Positions 20,738 through 31,912 of a stretch of DNA of 64,000 nt are shown piece after piece. A program made the position numbers and the translations under genes. Location of the stretch: positions 124,001-188,000 of the forward strand of contig NZ_VXCA01000017.1 in assembly GCF_011369485.1 (NCBI RefSeq), read 5' to 3'. This stretch comes from Pseudomonas atagonensis (GTDB taxonomy: Bacteria > Pseudomonadota > Gammaproteobacteria > Pseudomonadales > Pseudomonadaceae). The notes beneath the pieces were generated by a model that worked only from the letters and a program-made list of their open reading frames with translations, searched no databases and had not been told where the DNA came from. How positions within the stretch are numbered: the stretch's first letter is position 1; each line of letters starts with the position of its first letter.

Positions 20738-22201
20738 ATGTCGTCATCCATACGTAAGTCCGTCAATTCAGACGCATTGACCCGCCTGGCGCAAGCCATC
20801 GCGGTGGCTGTGTCCGCCACGCTGGCGGGCTGTTCCAGCCATGCTCCGCAGACTGAAGCGACCCATACGCCGAACATTGCTGCGCGAGCCAAGCAGAAGC
20901 CGATCTGGCTGACCGAGAAGCCCAGCCCACAGGTTCCCCAGGATATCTGGGAACGCATGCGCCAGGGCTTCCAGCTGCAGGAAGGCCTCGGCGTCAACCC
21001 GCGCATCGAGCAACAGCGCCTGTGGTTCGCCAGCAATCCCTCTTTCCTCGAGAACGCCGGTGAACGCGGCAGTCTCTACATTCATTACATCGTCGAACGC
21101 CTCGAAGAACGCAACATGCCGCTGGAACTGGCCCTGCTGCCAGTGATTGAAAGCGCCTACAACCCGATGGCCTATTCCCGGGCCGACGCAGTGGGTCTCT
21201 GGCAATTCATTCCTTCCACCGGGCGTTACTTCAATCTGCGCCAGACCCGCTTCTACGATGGCCGTCGCGACATCACCGCCTCGACCACTGCAGCGATGGA
21301 TTACCTGACTCGCCTGCATGACATGTTCAACGGCGACTGGCTGCTCGCTCTGGCGGCGTACAACGCTGGCGAAGGCACGGTCAGCCGCGCCATCGAGCGC
21401 AACGAAAAGCTTGGCCTGCCGACCGATTACTGGAACCTGCCGCTGCCGGCGGAAACCCAGGCGTACGTGCCGAAGCTGCTGGCACTCTCGCAAGTGGTAC
21501 TCGCGCCGGAAGCCTACGGTGTGAACCTCAACCCGATCGCCAACGAACCGTACTTCCAGGTCGTCGAAATCAACCAGCGCATGGACCTTTCCAAGGTGGC
21601 GGCGGTGGCCAACATCGACGAAGACGAACTGTTCCAGCTCAATCCGGCGTTCAAGCAACGCACCACCATCGACGGCCCTCAGCATTTGCTGGTGCCGACG
21701 TCGAAGGCGCAACTGCTGACGGCCAGTCTGCAGACCATGCGCCCGGAAGAACTGATCAGCCCGCGCTCCCTGAAACCGGTGTTCGAAGGCGCCAACCCGA
21801 GCGAGGTGGCGCAGCTCAAGCGAGCTTACCGCGTGAAGCGCGGCGACAACCTCGGCTCCATCGCCAAGGCCAACAAGGTCGAAGTGAAGGATCTGCAACG
21901 CTGGAACAAGCTGACCGGCAAGAACCTCAAGGTCGGCCAGACCCTGGTGATGCAAGACACCGCCAAGCGTTCGCCTTCGCGCAGTAGCGGTCGGGTCAAC
22001 ACCGTGATCGCGGCCAACAGCAAGAGCAAAGGCAAGAGCGAGGAAAAACAGCAGACCCAGTACAAGGTCAAGCGTGGCGACACCCTTTACGTGGTGGCCA
22101 AGCGTTTCAACGTCGAGATGCAACATCTCAAGCGCTGGAACCCGGGTGCGGGCAAGGCACTCAAGCCTGGGCAGATGCTCACGGTTTATCAGCCGCACTG
22201 A
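20738..22201 (+). CDS. mltD: Membrane-bound lytic murein transglycosylase D
   Basis: Lipoprotein of 487 residues that cuts peptidoglycan glycan strands. The N-terminus has a signal sequence with a lipobox ending LAGC (C32). The SLT domain carries the catalytic E138 in LLPVIESAYNP, with the AVGLWQF and ALAAYNAGEG motifs; two LysM peptidoglycan-binding domains follow, near 366-415 (YRVKRGDNLGSIAKAN) and 437-483 (YKVKRGDTLYVVAKRF). A strong terminator directly follows the stop. Confidence 0.96.
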   Translation: MSSSIRKSVNSDALTRLAQAIAVAVSATLAGCSSHAPQTEATHTPNIAARAKQKPIWLTEKPSPQVPQDIWERMRQGFQLQEGLGVNPRIEQQRLWFASNPSFLENAGERGSLYIHYIVERLEERNMPLELALLPVIESAYNPMAYSRADAVGLWQFIPSTGRYFNLRQTRFYDGRRDITASTTAAMDYLTRLHDMFNGDWLLALAAYNAGEGTVSRAIERNEKLGLPTDYWNLPLPAETQAYVPKLLALSQVVLAPEAYGVNLNPIANEPYFQVVEINQRMDLSKVAAVANIDEDELFQLNPAFKQRTTIDGPQHLLVPTSKAQLLTASLQTMRPEELISPRSLKPVFEGANPSEVAQLKRAYRVKRGDNLGSIAKANKVEVKDLQRWNKLTGKNLKVGQTLVMQDTAKRSPSRSSGRVNTVIAANSKSKGKSEEKQQTQYKVKRGDTLYVVAKRFNVEMQHLKRWNPGAGKALKPGQMLTVYQPH

Positions 22202-22207
22202 CAGAAG

Positions 22208-22234
22208 AGCCCCTGAATTTCAGGGGCTTTTTTA
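22208..22234 (+). terminator. Rho-independent terminator after mltD
   Basis: Stem AGCCCCTG / CAGGGGCT with a 5-base loop, starting 7 bases after the mltD stop and followed by a T-run. Confidence 0.92.
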
Positions 22235-22263
22235 TTGCCGGTTGTTTTGTGCCTGGCGCAACC

Positions 22264-22366
22264 CTGTGGCGAGGGGATTTATCCCCGTTGGGGCGCGCAG
22301 CGGCCCCGCTTCTCGGCCAAGAAGGGACTGCTACGCAGTCCAACGGGGATAAATACCCTCGCCACG
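22264..22366. repeat. Long palindromic repeat, GTGGCGAGGGGATTTATCCCC family (copy 2)
   Basis: CTGTGGCGAGGGGATTTATC at the left and its near-complement GATAAATACCCTCGCCAC at the right, with a GC-rich middle. It lies between the mltD terminator and the Yej operon; the remaining ~120 bases to 22488 should hold the yejA promoter. Confidence 0.85.
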
Positions 22367-22488
22367 GAAGCAAATCAGCTAAGCACCGAGTAACGATTAA
22401 CAGCGCATTAACCCCCGATCTTTTTCCTGTCCAGACAAGCTGTTACTGTACGGCCCACTAAGCCCAAGCCGCCTGGATCGGATCTGAC

Positions 22489-24321
22489 TTGAAGCGTCCC
22501 CTCCTCCTGCTCCTGATCAGCCTGGCCTTGAGCTCAACCGCAAGCGCGACGATTACCGAGAGTCACGGTTATGCGCAGTTCGGCACGCTCAAGTACCCGG
22601 CCAGATTTACCCACTTCGACTGGGTCAACCCGCAAGCGCCCAAGGGCGGTACGTTGCGGGTGATGGCATTTGGCACCTTCGATACGGTCAACCCTTACAC
22701 GTTCAAGGGCACCAGCCCGGTCACCACACCGAATTTCCTCCAGTACGGCATCAACGAGCTGAACGAGCCGCTGATGGTCGGTACCGGGCAGTACTCGCCG
22801 TCGGGCGATGAGCCGGCGTCGAGCTACGGATTGATCGCGCAATCGGTGGAATACAGCGAAGATCGCAGCTGGGTGGTGTTCAACCTGCGCCCGGAGGCAC
22901 GTTTTCACGACGGCACGCCGATTACCGCCTACGACGTGGCGTTCTCCTATCGGCTGCTGCTCAAGGAAGGCCATCCGCTATATCGCACCGCCCTTCAGGA
23001 AGTGCTGCGGGTCGACATTCTCAACAAACAGCGGATTCGCTTCGTCATGAAGCGCTCAGGCAATCCGCTGTTGATCCTGCGCCTCGGTGAGTTGCCGGTG
23101 CTGCCGCAGCATTACTGGAAAGACCGCGACTTCAAGGCCACTACCTTCGAACCGCCGCTGGGCAGCGGGCCGTACCGCATTACCTCGGTGACGCCGGGGC
23201 GGCAGTTGATTTTCGAGCGGGTCAAGGATTACTGGGGCAAGGACTTGCCGGTCAATCGCGGCAAGTACAACTTTGATCGCATGGAGGTCGAGTTCTACCG
23301 CGACAGCGACGTCGCCTTCGAAGCGTTCAAGGCCGGCGAGTTCGACATCTACATCGAGCATCAGGCGAAGAACTGGGCCAACGGCTACAACTTCCCGGCG
23401 GTGCGCCGTGGCGACGTGATCAAGGCACAGATACCGCACCAGATCCCGACCCAGAGCCAGGGTCTGTTCATGAACACTCGCCGCGCGACGTTTGCCGACG
23501 TGAAAACCCGCGAAGCGCTGGGCCTGATGTTCGACTTCGAATGGACCAACCGCGCACTGTTCAGCGACGCTTACAAGCGCACCACCAGTTATTATCCCAA
23601 CAGCGAGTTTTCCGCGACGGGGCTGCCGGTCGGGCATGAATGGCTGATGCTCAAACCGTACAAGGATCAGCTTGCGGCCAAGCTGTTCACCGAGCCGTTC
23701 ACCCTGCCGCAAACCGATGGTCGCGGCATTCCTCGGGACACCATGCGCAAGGCCCTGGCGCTGCTCGCCGAAGCGGGCTGGAAGCTCAACGGCCAACGCC
23801 TGCAAAACGCCAATGGGCAGCCGCTGAGTTTCGAACTGCTGCTGGTTAATCCGAACCTTGAGCGCATCCTCCAGCCGTACATCGAGAACCTCAACAGCAT
23901 CGGCATCGATGCGCGCCTGCGCACGGTGGATCGCGCGCAATACAAACAGCGCCTCGATCAGTTCGACTTCGACATGATCCTGATGACGCTCAACCAGACC
24001 CTCAGCCCGGGCCTTGAGCAGTGGCAGTACTTCCATTCCAGTCAGGTCGGGGTCAAGGGCAGCAAGAATTACGCGGGCATCGCCAACCCGGTGGTTGACC
24101 ACCTGCTCGAACAATTGCTCGCCGCGAGAACCCGCGATGAACAGGTCGCCGCCGGCAAGGCGCTCGACCGCGTGCTGCTCTGGCAGCACTACAGCATTCC
24201 CAACTGGTACCTCAATTATCACCGTCTGGCCTACCGCAACCGGTTGGCCTTCGTCACCACGCCGCCCTACACATTGGGCCTGAGCGCGTGGTGGCTGAAA
24301 TCTTCGGAGAAAGATCAATGA
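22489..24321 (+). CDS. yejA: Peptide ABC transporter substrate-binding protein (YejA type), first copy
   Basis: Periplasmic solute-binding protein of 610 residues (SBP_bac_5 family). The signal peptide is MKRPLLLLLISLALSSTASA. The TTG at 22489 is the likely start because it opens the signal peptide; no strong ribosome site is visible. The FDTVNPYTFKG and GPYRITSV / [19 protein letters not shown] motifs are typical of the oligopeptide/microcin C-type YejA branch. It overlaps the second binding-protein gene by 4 bases and heads the importer operon. Confidence 0.9.
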   Translation: MKRPLLLLLISLALSSTASATITESHGYAQFGTLKYPARFTHFDWVNPQAPKGGTLRVMAFGTFDTVNPYTFKGTSPVTTPNFLQYGINELNEPLMVGTGQYSPSGDEPASSYGLIAQSVEYSEDRSWVVFNLRPEARFHDGTPITAYDVAFSYRLLLKEGHPLYRTALQEVLRVDILNKQRIRFVMKRSGNPLLILRLGELPVLPQHYWKDRDFKATTFEPPLGSGPYRITSVTPGRQLIFERVKDYWGKDLPVNRGKYNFDRMEVEFYRDSDVAFEAFKAGEFDIYIEHQAKNWANGYNFPAVRRGDVIKAQIPHQIPTQSQGLFMNTRRATFADVKTREALGLMFDFEWTNRALFSDAYKRTTSYYPNSEFSATGLPVGHEWLMLKPYKDQLAAKLFTEPFTLPQTDGRGIPRDTMRKALALLAEAGWKLNGQRLQNANGQPLSFELLLVNPNLERILQPYIENLNSIGIDARLRTVDRAQYKQRLDQFDFDMILMTLNQTLSPGLEQWQYFHSSQVGVKGSKNYAGIANPVVDHLLEQLLAARTRDEQVAAGKALDRVLLWQHYSIPNWYLNYHRLAYRNRLAFVTTPPYTLGLSAWWLKSSEKDQ

Positions 24322-26159
24322 GCCCCATCCGCGCCCTGCTCGTGCAGGCCAGCGGTCTGCTGTTCGCCGGGCTGGCCTGCGCCGCCCCGCAACACGCCGT
24401 GACCCTGTACAACGAGCCACCGAAATACCCGGCCGATTTCAAGCAATTCGATTACGTGAACCCCGACGCGCCCAAGGGCGGCGTGTTCCGTCAGGCCGGT
24501 TTCGGCGGTTTCGACAGCCTCAACCCGTTCATCAGCAAAGGCGTGCCGGCCGAGGACATCGGTCAGATCTACGACACCCTGACCAAGCACAGCCTCGACG
24601 AGCCGTTTACCGAATACGGACTGATCGCCCGCCAGATCGAAAAAGCCCCGGACAACAGCTGGGTGCGTTTCTACCTGCGCCCCGAAGCGCGTTTCCACGA
24701 TGGTCACCCGGTGCGCGCCGACGACGTGGTGTTCAGTTTCAACACCCTGACCAAAGAAGGCTCGCCACTGTTTCGCGGCTACTACAGCGATGTCGCCGAA
24801 GTCATCGCTGAAGACCCGCTCAAGGTGCTGTTCAAGTTCAAGCACACCAATAACCGCGAGCTGCCGCTGATCCTCGGCCAGTTGCCGGTGCTGCCGAAAC
24901 ACTGGTGGGCCGATCGCGATTTTGCCAAGGGCAATCTGGAAATCCCGCTCGGCAGTGGCCCGTACAAGGTCGCCGAAGTCAAGGCCGGCCGTTCGGTGCG
25001 TTACGAGCGGGTCAAGGACTACTGGGGCAAGGATCTGCCGGTCAATCGCGGCTTTTACAACTTCGACGTGATGACCACCGATTATTACCGCGACAACACC
25101 GTCGCCCTCGAAGCGCTGAAGGCCGGGCAGTTCGATTACTGGCTGGAGATGGCCGCGAAGAACTGGGCCAACGCTTACAACGTGCCCGCCGTGACCGAAG
25201 GCCGGCTGATCAAGGAACAGATCGCCAACAGCAACCCGACCGGCATGCAGGGCTTCGTCTTCAACCTGCGCCGCCCAGTGTTCCAGGACGTGCGCGTACG
25301 GCAGGCTCTCGGCCTGTTGTTCGACTTCGAATGGACCAACAAGCAACTGTTCAACGGCGCTTATGCGCGCACCCGCAGTTACTTCGAAAACTCGGAAATG
25401 GCCGCCACCGGCCTGCCGGATGCCGATCAAGTGGCGATCCTCGACCCGTTCCGCAGCAAGCTGCCGGCGCAGGTGTTCAGCGAAGCGTTCGAGAACCCGA
25501 AAACCGATGCCAGCGGGATGATCCGCACGCAGCAGCGCGAGGCCTATCAGTTGCTGCAAGAGGCCGGCTGGAAGATCGTCGACGACAAAATGGCCGATGC
25601 CAGCGGCAAACCGGTGGTCATCGAATTCCTGCTGGCACAGACCGAATTCGAACGCGTGCTGCTGCCGTTCAAGCGCAACCTCAGCGACCTCGGTATCGAT
25701 CTGGTGATCCGTCGCGTCGACGTCTCGCAGTACATCAACCGTGTGCGGTCGCGGGACTTCGACATGGTGGTCGGCAGTTTCCCGCAGTCCAACTCGCCGG
25801 GTAACGAACAACGCGAATACTGGATGAGCGCCGCCGCCGACAAGCCGAGCAGTCGCAACACCATGGGTCTGAAGGATGCGACCGTCGATCAACTGGTCGA
25901 GAACCTGATCAACGCCGACTCGCGCAAAAGTCTGGTGGCCCACGCCCGTGCGCTGGATCGTGTGCTGCAATGGGGTTATTACGTGATCCCCAACTGGCAC
26001 ATCAAGACCTGGCGCGTGGCGTACTGGAACCACATCGGCCACCCGAAAGTCTCCCCCAAGTACGACATCGGCATTAACACCTGGTGGGTCAAACCCGATG
26101 CGAAACCGGCGGTAGAAGTCGAAACCCAACTGCAAGCCGACCCTGCGGGCACGGAGTAA
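24318..26159 (+). CDS. Peptide ABC transporter substrate-binding protein (YejA type), second copy
   Basis: Second periplasmic binding protein, 613 residues, clearly paralogous to the first (shared VNPx[30 protein letters not shown]). The signal peptide is [22 protein letters not shown]. The ATG at 24318 overlaps the upstream stop (ATGA). Two different binding proteins feeding one permease would broaden the peptide range; that is inference. Confidence 0.92.
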   Translation: MSPIRALLVQASGLLFAGLACAAPQHAVTLYNEPPKYPADFKQFDYVNPDAPKGGVFRQAGFGGFDSLNPFISKGVPAEDIGQIYDTLTKHSLDEPFTEYGLIARQIEKAPDNSWVRFYLRPEARFHDGHPVRADDVVFSFNTLTKEGSPLFRGYYSDVAEVIAEDPLKVLFKFKHTNNRELPLILGQLPVLPKHWWADRDFAKGNLEIPLGSGPYKVAEVKAGRSVRYERVKDYWGKDLPVNRGFYNFDVMTTDYYRDNTVALEALKAGQFDYWLEMAAKNWANAYNVPAVTEGRLIKEQIANSNPTGMQGFVFNLRRPVFQDVRVRQALGLLFDFEWTNKQLFNGAYARTRSYFENSEMAATGLPDADQVAILDPFRSKLPAQVFSEAFENPKTDASGMIRTQQREAYQLLQEAGWKIVDDKMADASGKPVVIEFLLAQTEFERVLLPFKRNLSDLGIDLVIRRVDVSQYINRVRSRDFDMVVGSFPQSNSPGNEQREYWMSAAADKPSSRNTMGLKDATVDQLVENLINADSRKSLVAHARALDRVLQWGYYVIPNWHIKTWRVAYWNHIGHPKVSPKYDIGINTWWVKPDAKPAVEVETQLQADPAGTE

Positions 26160-26163
26160 TCAG

Positions 26164-27237
26164 ATGCTGGCGTACATTTTTCGACGACTGTTGCTGATCA
26201 TTCCGACCCTGTTCGGCATTTTGCTGATCAACTTCGTGATCATTCAAGCCGCGCCCGGCGGCCCGGTGGAGCAGATGATCGCCAAGCTCGAAGGCTTCGA
26301 AGGCGCCACCAGCCGCATCGCCGGTGGCGGTGCCGAGGTCTCGGTGGCCGGTTCCGCCTATCGCGGTGCGCAAGGCCTCGACCCGGCGCTGATCAAGGAA
26401 ATCGAGCACATGTACGGGTTCGACAAGTCGGCCCCGGAACGCCTGTGGATCATGGTCAAGAACTACGCCACGCTGGATTTTGGTGACAGCTTTTTCCGTG
26501 ACGCCAAGGTCATCGACCTGATCAAGGAAAAGATGCCGGTGTCGATCTCGCTGGGGCTGTGGAGCACGTTGATCATGTACCTGGTGTCGATCCCGCTGGG
26601 GATCGCCAAGGCTACGCGCCACGGCAGCCACTTCGACGTCTGGACCAGTTCGGCGATCATCGTCGGTTACGCGATCCCGGCGTTCCTCTTTGCAATCCTG
26701 CTGATCGTGGTGTTTGCCGGCGGCAGTTATCTGGACTGGTTTCCTCTACGCGGGCTGACGTCGAACAACTTCGATGAGTTGAGCCTGGGCGGCAAGATTC
26801 TCGATTACTTCTGGCACCTGGCGCTACCGGTGACAGCGCTGGTGATCGGCAACTTCGCGACCATGACTTTGCTGACCAAAAACAGCTTCCTCGACGAGAT
26901 CAACAAGCAGTACGTGGTCACCGCCAAGGCCAAGGGTCTGACCCGTCACCGCGTGCTCTATGGTCATGTGTTCCGCAACGCCATGCTGCTGGTGATCGCC
27001 GGGTTCCCGTCGGCGTTTATCGGGATCTTCTTCACCGGCTCGTTGCTGGTGGAGGTGATCTTCTCCCTCGACGGCCTCGGCCTGATGAGTTTCGAAGCGG
27101 CGATCAACCGCGATTACCCGGTGGTGTTCGGCACCCTGTTTATCTTCACGCTGTTGGGGCTGGTGGTGAAACTGATCGGCGACCTCACCTACACCCTGGT
27201 CGATCCGCGTATCGACTTCGAAAGCCGGGAGCATTGA
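26164..27237 (+). CDS. yejB: Peptide ABC transporter permease YejB
   Basis: Inner-membrane permease of 357 residues with about six membrane segments and the long periplasmic insertion (about 45-120) that marks YejB. The EAA-like cytoplasmic loop reads [22 protein letters not shown]. It starts 4 bases after the second binding-protein gene and is followed 1 base later by yejE. Confidence 0.95.
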   Translation: MLAYIFRRLLLIIPTLFGILLINFVIIQAAPGGPVEQMIAKLEGFEGATSRIAGGGAEVSVAGSAYRGAQGLDPALIKEIEHMYGFDKSAPERLWIMVKNYATLDFGDSFFRDAKVIDLIKEKMPVSISLGLWSTLIMYLVSIPLGIAKATRHGSHFDVWTSSAIIVGYAIPAFLFAILLIVVFAGGSYLDWFPLRGLTSNNFDELSLGGKILDYFWHLALPVTALVIGNFATMTLLTKNSFLDEINKQYVVTAKAKGLTRHRVLYGHVFRNAMLLVIAGFPSAFIGIFFTGSLLVEVIFSLDGLGLMSFEAAINRDYPVVFGTLFIFTLLGLVVKLIGDLTYTLVDPRIDFESREH

Positions 27238-27238
27238 G

Positions 27239-28258
27239 ATGAACCTGTCCCCTCTCAACCGCCGCCGCTTCGAACTGTTCAAGGCCAACAAGCGTGGCTG
27301 GTGGTCGCTGTGGCTGTTTCTGATCCTGTTCGGCGCAAGCCTTGGCGCCGAACTGATCGCCAACGACAAGCCGCTGGTGGTGCACTACGACAACAACTGG
27401 TACTTCCCGGCGATCAAGCGTTACCCGGAAACCACGTTCGGCGGCGAATTCCCGCTGGAGGCCAACTACAAGAGCCCGTACATCCGCGAACTGCTCAAGG
27501 CCAAGGATGCGTGGGTGTTGTGGGCACCGATTCCCTACAGCTACCAGAGCATCAACTACGACCTGAAAGTCCCGGCCCCTGCACCGCCTTCTGCGGACAA
27601 CTTGCTGGGTACCGACGATCAGGGCCGCGATGTGCTGGCGCGGGTGATTTATGGCTTCCGCATCTCGGTGTTGTTCGCACTGACGCTGACCGTGCTGAGT
27701 TCAATCATCGGCGTGATTGCCGGCGCGCTGCAGGGTTTCTATGGCGGCTGGGTCGATCTGGCCGGGCAGCGTTTTCTGGAGATCTGGTCGGGTTTGCCGG
27801 TGCTTTACCTGCTGATCATTCTCGCCAGTTTTGTTCAGCCGAATTTCTGGTGGCTGCTGGGGATCATGCTGCTGTTCTCGTGGATGAGCCTGGTCGACGT
27901 GGTGCGCGCCGAGTTCCTGCGTGGCCGCAACCTTGAATACGTGCGCGCAGCAAGGGCGCTGGGCATGCAGAACGGCGCGATCATGTTCCGCCATATCTTG
28001 CCCAACGCGATGGTCTCGACCATGACCTTCATGCCGTTCATCCTCACCGGCGCCATCGGCACCCTCACCGCGCTGGACTTCCTCGGTTTCGGCTTGCCGG
28101 CCGGCAGTCCGTCGCTGGGTGAACTGGTCGCCCAGGGCAAATCCAACCTGCAAGCGCCGTGGCTGGGCATGAGCGCGTTTGCCGTGCTGGCGCTGATGTT
28201 GAGTTTGCTGGTGTTTATCGGCGAGTCCGCTCGCGATGCCTTCGACCCGAGGAAGTGA
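27239..28258 (+). CDS. yejE: Peptide ABC transporter permease YejE
   Basis: Second permease subunit, 339 residues. The N-terminal membrane segment is followed by a periplasmic region (about 40-115), then the GTDDQGRDVLARVIYGFR motif and five further membrane segments; the EAA loop is VRAARALGMQNGAIMFRHILPN. It directly follows yejB and precedes the ATPase gene by 1 base. Confidence 0.95.
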   Translation: MNLSPLNRRRFELFKANKRGWWSLWLFLILFGASLGAELIANDKPLVVHYDNNWYFPAIKRYPETTFGGEFPLEANYKSPYIRELLKAKDAWVLWAPIPYSYQSINYDLKVPAPAPPSADNLLGTDDQGRDVLARVIYGFRISVLFALTLTVLSSIIGVIAGALQGFYGGWVDLAGQRFLEIWSGLPVLYLLIILASFVQPNFWWLLGIMLLFSWMSLVDVVRAEFLRGRNLEYVRAARALGMQNGAIMFRHILPNAMVSTMTFMPFILTGAIGTLTALDFLGFGLPAGSPSLGELVAQGKSNLQAPWLGMSAFAVLALMLSLLVFIGESARDAFDPRK

Positions 28259-28259
28259 A

Positions 28260-29870
28260 ATGAATCAGGACAATCTGATCGAAGTGCGCGACCTCGCCGT
28301 CGAGTTCGGTTTCGGCGAGCGCGTGCACCGGGTCGTGGAAGGCGTGAGTTTCGACATCAAGCGTGGCGAAACCCTGGCGCTGGTCGGCGAATCCGGCTCG
28401 GGCAAATCGGTGACGGCGCACTCGATCCTGCGCCTGCTGCCTTACCCGATGGCCCGTCACCCGGCCGGCATCATCAATTACGCCGGGCAGAACCTGCTGG
28501 GGCTGAGCGAAAAAACCATTCGCCATATTCGCGGCAACCGCATCGCGATGATTTTTCAGGAGCCGATGACCTCGCTTAATCCGCTGCACTCGATCGAGAA
28601 GCAGATCAACGAAGTCCTCGGCATCCACAAAGGCCTGACCGGCAAAGTCGCGACCAAACGCACGCTGGAGCTGCTGGAGATGGTCGGCATCCCCGAGCCG
28701 CACAAGCGCCTCAAGGCCCTGCCCCACGAATTGTCCGGCGGCCAGCGTCAGCGGGTGATGATCGCCATGGCCCTGGCCAACGAGCCGGAACTGTTGATTG
28801 CCGACGAGCCAACCACCGCTCTGGATGTGACCGTTCAGCTGAAAATCCTCGATTTGCTCAAGGAATTGCAGGCCAGATTGGGCATGTCGCTGTTACTGAT
28901 CAGTCACGATTTGAACCTGGTGCGAAGAATTGCGCATCGCGTATGTGTCATGCAGCGCGGTTGCATCGTCGAACAGGCATCGTGCGCAGAGCTGTTCCGT
29001 TCGCCGCAGCATCCGTACACTCGGGAATTGCTCGGCGCGGAGCCCAGCGGAGGCCCGGCGACCAATAAAATCGGGGCGCCGCTGCTCGAAGTCGAGAACC
29101 TGAAAGTCTGGTTCCCGATCAAGAAAGGCCTGCTCAAACGCACGGTGGATCACGTCAAGGCAGTGGACGGCATCAATTTCAGCCTGCCTCAGGGTCAGAC
29201 TCTGGGGATTGTGGGGGAAAGCGGTTCCGGTAAATCCACGCTGGGTCTGGCGATTTTGCGGCTGATCGGCAGCAAAGGCGCGATCCGCTTTGAAGGCAAG
29301 CAGCTAGACTGCCTGACGCAGAACGAGGTTCGCCCGTTGCGTCGGGAGATGCAGGTGGTGTTTCAGGATCCGTTTGGCAGCCTGAGCCCGCGCATGTGCG
29401 TCAGCGATATCGTTGGCGAAGGCCTGCGGATTCACAAGATGGGCACCGCGGCCGAACAGGAAGCGGCGATTATTGCGGCATTGAAGGAGGTAGGTCTGGA
29501 TCCGGAAACCCGGCACCGCTACCCCCACGAATTTTCCGGTGGGCAACGGCAACGAATCGCCATTGCCCGGGCTTTGGTGCTGAAACCGGCGCTGATCCTG
29601 CTGGACGAGCCGACGTCGGCGCTCGACCGCACGGTGCAGCGGCAAGTGGTGGAGCTGTTGCGTTCACTGCAAGCCAAGTACAACCTGACGTATTTGTTCA
29701 TCAGCCATGATTTGGCTGTTGTTAAAGCGCTGAGCCACCAGTTGATGGTGGTCAAGCATGGCCAAGTGGTCGAACAGGGAGACGCGCAAGAAATCTTTGC
29801 CGCCCCTAAACATCCGTATACACAGCAGTTGCTGGAAGCCGCTTTTTTGGCACCAGCCACTGCGCAATAA
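28260..29870 (+). CDS. yejF: Peptide ABC transporter ATP-binding protein YejF (two fused ATPase domains)
   Basis: 536 residues containing two complete ATPase domains. Walker A is GESGSGKS at 43-50 and again near 320; the signature is LSGGQRQRV in the first half and FSGGQRQRI in the second; Walker [13 protein letters not shown] and [13 protein letters not shown] start at the ATG 28260. It completes the importer and is followed by fabI after 19 bases. Confidence 0.96.
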   Translation: MNQDNLIEVRDLAVEFGFGERVHRVVEGVSFDIKRGETLALVGESGSGKSVTAHSILRLLPYPMARHPAGIINYAGQNLLGLSEKTIRHIRGNRIAMIFQEPMTSLNPLHSIEKQINEVLGIHKGLTGKVATKRTLELLEMVGIPEPHKRLKALPHELSGGQRQRVMIAMALANEPELLIADEPTTALDVTVQLKILDLLKELQARLGMSLLLISHDLNLVRRIAHRVCVMQRGCIVEQASCAELFRSPQHPYTRELLGAEPSGGPATNKIGAPLLEVENLKVWFPIKKGLLKRTVDHVKAVDGINFSLPQGQTLGIVGESGSGKSTLGLAILRLIGSKGAIRFEGKQLDCLTQNEVRPLRREMQVVFQDPFGSLSPRMCVSDIVGEGLRIHKMGTAAEQEAAIIAALKEVGLDPETRHRYPHEFSGGQRQRIAIARALVLKPALILLDEPTSALDRTVQRQVVELLRSLQAKYNLTYLFISHDLAVVKALSHQLMVVKHGQVVEQGDAQEIFAAPKHPYTQQLLEAAFLAPATAQ

Positions 29871-29889
29871 CCTGAAAGAGGAGCAACAC

Positions 29890-30684
29890 ATGGGTTTTCT
29901 CGCCGGTAAGCGCGTACTGATCGTCGGTGTCGCCAGCAAGCTGTCCATCGCATCCGGCATCGCTGCCGCCATGCATCGCGAGGGCGCTGAGCTTGCCTTC
30001 ACTTATCAGAACGACAAACTGAAAGGTCGTGTTGAAGAATTCGCCCAAGGCTGGGGTTCGAGCCCTGAGCTGTGCTTCCCGTGCGACGTGGCCAGCGATG
30101 AAGAAATCGCCAAGGTCTTCGAAGCGCTGAGCAAGAAGTGGGACGGCCTGGACTGCATCGTCCACTCCGTTGGTTTCGCCCCGGGCGACCAACTGGACGG
30201 CGACTTCACCGAAGCCACCACCCGTGACGGTTTCCGCATCGCTCACGACATCAGCGCCTACAGCTTCGTGGCCCTGGCCAAAGCCGGCCGCGAAATGATG
30301 AAAGGCCGCAACGGCAGCCTGCTGACCCTGTCGTACCTGGGCGCCGAGCGCACCATGCCTAACTACAACGTCATGGGCATGGCCAAGGCTTCGCTGGAAG
30401 CTGGCGTGCGTTACCTGGCCGGCTCCCTGGGCCCGGACGGCACCCGCGTCAACTGCGTATCGGCTGGCCCGATCCGCACTCTGGCAGCCTCGGGCATCAA
30501 GAACTTCCGCAAGATGCTGGCCGCCAACGAAGCGCAAACTCCGCTGCGTCGCAACGTCACCATCGACGAAGTCGGCAACGCCGGCGCCTTCCTGTGCTCC
30601 GACCTGGCGTCGGGCATCAGCGGTGAAATCATGTACGTGGACGGCGGTTTCAACACCACCGCCATGGGCAACATCGAAGAGTGA
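29890..30684 (+). CDS. fabI: Enoyl-ACP reductase (NADH), FabI
   Basis: 264 residues; catalyses the last step of the fatty-acid elongation cycle. The N-terminal nucleotide-binding motif is [13 protein letters not shown]; the catalytic residues are Y149, Y159 and K166 in [19 protein letters not shown], matching Y146/Y156/K163 of E. coli FabI. AGGAG precedes the ATG at 29890. It may be read through from the Yej operon as well as from its own promoter, and it is closed by a perfect 28-bp terminator. Confidence 0.97.
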   Translation: MGFLAGKRVLIVGVASKLSIASGIAAAMHREGAELAFTYQNDKLKGRVEEFAQGWGSSPELCFPCDVASDEEIAKVFEALSKKWDGLDCIVHSVGFAPGDQLDGDFTEATTRDGFRIAHDISAYSFVALAKAGREMMKGRNGSLLTLSYLGAERTMPNYNVMGMAKASLEAGVRYLAGSLGPDGTRVNCVSAGPIRTLAASGIKNFRKMLAANEAQTPLRRNVTIDEVGNAGAFLCSDLASGISGEIMYVDGGFNTTAMGNIEE

Positions 30685-30700
30685 TCTTCGCTTAGCCGAT

Positions 30701-30728
30701 AAAAAACCCGCCAATTGGCGGGTTTTTT
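30701..30728. terminator. Perfect palindromic terminator after fabI
   Basis: AAAAAACCCGCCAA is followed at once by its exact complement, a 28-base palindrome with T-runs on both strands, so it can stop transcription in either direction. Confidence 0.95.
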
Positions 30729-30742
30729 ATTGCCCACTGTTT

Positions 30743-30834
30743 CTGTGGGAGCGGGCTTGCTCGCGAATAGGCCGGCACATTCAACATTGAGGCTGTCAGA
30801 CCGGACGCCTTCGCGAGCAAGCCCGCTCCCACAG
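30743..30834. repeat. REPIN between fabI and a diguanylate cyclase gene
   Basis: CTGTGGGAGCGGGCTTGCTC at the left and its complement at the right end, about 45 bases of spacer between them. Confidence 0.9.
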
Positions 30835-30880
30835 AGATTGGTGGTAAACCCGACATTTGGATATGCCAGCAAAGAGGCTC

Positions 30881-31849
30881 TCACTGACAGCGCTTCAATT
30901 CCTGCTTATGCGCATACATCGCCCCGTCCGCATCCGCCAGCAGGCGATCTACGGTCTCATGGCGTTTCGAATCGTATTCAATCTGGCCGACGCTGAATCG
31001 AATCGCATAGCCCCGGTGCAACGTGGCATTGCGTTCTTCGAGAATTTCCTTGAGCCGCGCCATGATCGCCGTGGTTTCGATGTGGCTCGACCCGGTCAGC
31101 AGCGCGACAAACTCATCACCGCCCAGGCGCCCGACCACATCGCTCTCGCGAAAGGCGATGCGCAGCACATCAGCAAAGGTTTTCAGCGCACTGTCGCCTT
31201 CGGCATGGCCGTAGAGGTCGTTGATCTGCTTGAAGTCGTTGAGGTCGAAAAACAGCAGCGTCGCCGGTTTCTCCAGTCGCGCACAGGCGTCCAGTGCGTG
31301 CTGGGCCAGTTGCTTGAAGCCGCGACGGTTGGACAGCAGCGTCAGCTCGTCCATGCTCGCCATTTGCACCGCTGTCAACTCTTGCTCGGCCATTTCCGCG
31401 AGATCACGCAAGAGTGCGCGCTCTTCTTCGTCAAGATCGCGGGGTTTTGTGTCGATCAGGCATAACGTGCCCATTTTGTTGCCGTTGGGCACGGTCAGCG
31501 GATAACCGGCGTAGAAGCGAATGTTCGGGGCGCCGGTCACCAAGGGATTGTCGTGAAAGCGTTCGTCCTCGCGGGCATCACGCACCAGCAACAGTTCGTC
31601 TTGAAGTATCGCGTGGCCGCAGAAGGACACGTCTCGCGGAGTTTCAGTAGCGTCCAGGCCCACGCAAGACTTGAACCACTGTCGATCCTTGTCGACCAGC
31701 GTCACCAGCGCGATCGGCACATTGAACAGGCGTTTGGCCAGACGCGTCAGTCGGTCGAAACGCTCTTCGGGGGCTGAATCGAGGAGGTCAAGACCCTGCA
31801 GCACTTGTATTCGCACAGTTTCATTGGCGGGTTTTCCTGGCACCAGCAT
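30881..31849 (-). CDS. GAF-GGDEF diguanylate cyclase
   Basis: 322 residues, cytoplasmic. A GAF domain (about 20-155, including VALVTLVDKDRQWFKSCVG and YAGYPLTVPNG) precedes a GGDEF domain with the active-site RLGGDEFVALL, so it should make cyclic di-GMP in response to a small-molecule or redox signal bound by GAF. The I-site (RxxD) is not obvious. I start at the ATG 31849, which has GGAG 7 bases upstream. A REPIN separates it from convergent fabI. Confidence 0.9.
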   Translation of the reverse strand: MLVPGKPANETVRIQVLQGLDLLDSAPEERFDRLTRLAKRLFNVPIALVTLVDKDRQWFKSCVGLDATETPRDVSFCGHAILQDELLLVRDAREDERFHDNPLVTGAPNIRFYAGYPLTVPNGNKMGTLCLIDTKPRDLDEEERALLRDLAEMAEQELTAVQMASMDELTLLSNRRGFKQLAQHALDACARLEKPATLLFFDLNDFKQINDLYGHAEGDSALKTFADVLRIAFRESDVVGRLGGDEFVALLTGSSHIETTAIMARLKEILEERNATLHRGYAIRFSVGQIEYDSKRHETVDRLLADADGAMYAHKQELKRCQ

Positions 31850-31912
31850 TCGCACACTCCATTGGCAGCAATGAACCTTAGCGTAGACCCGATTTGGTGA
31901 TGCTTCATGTTC

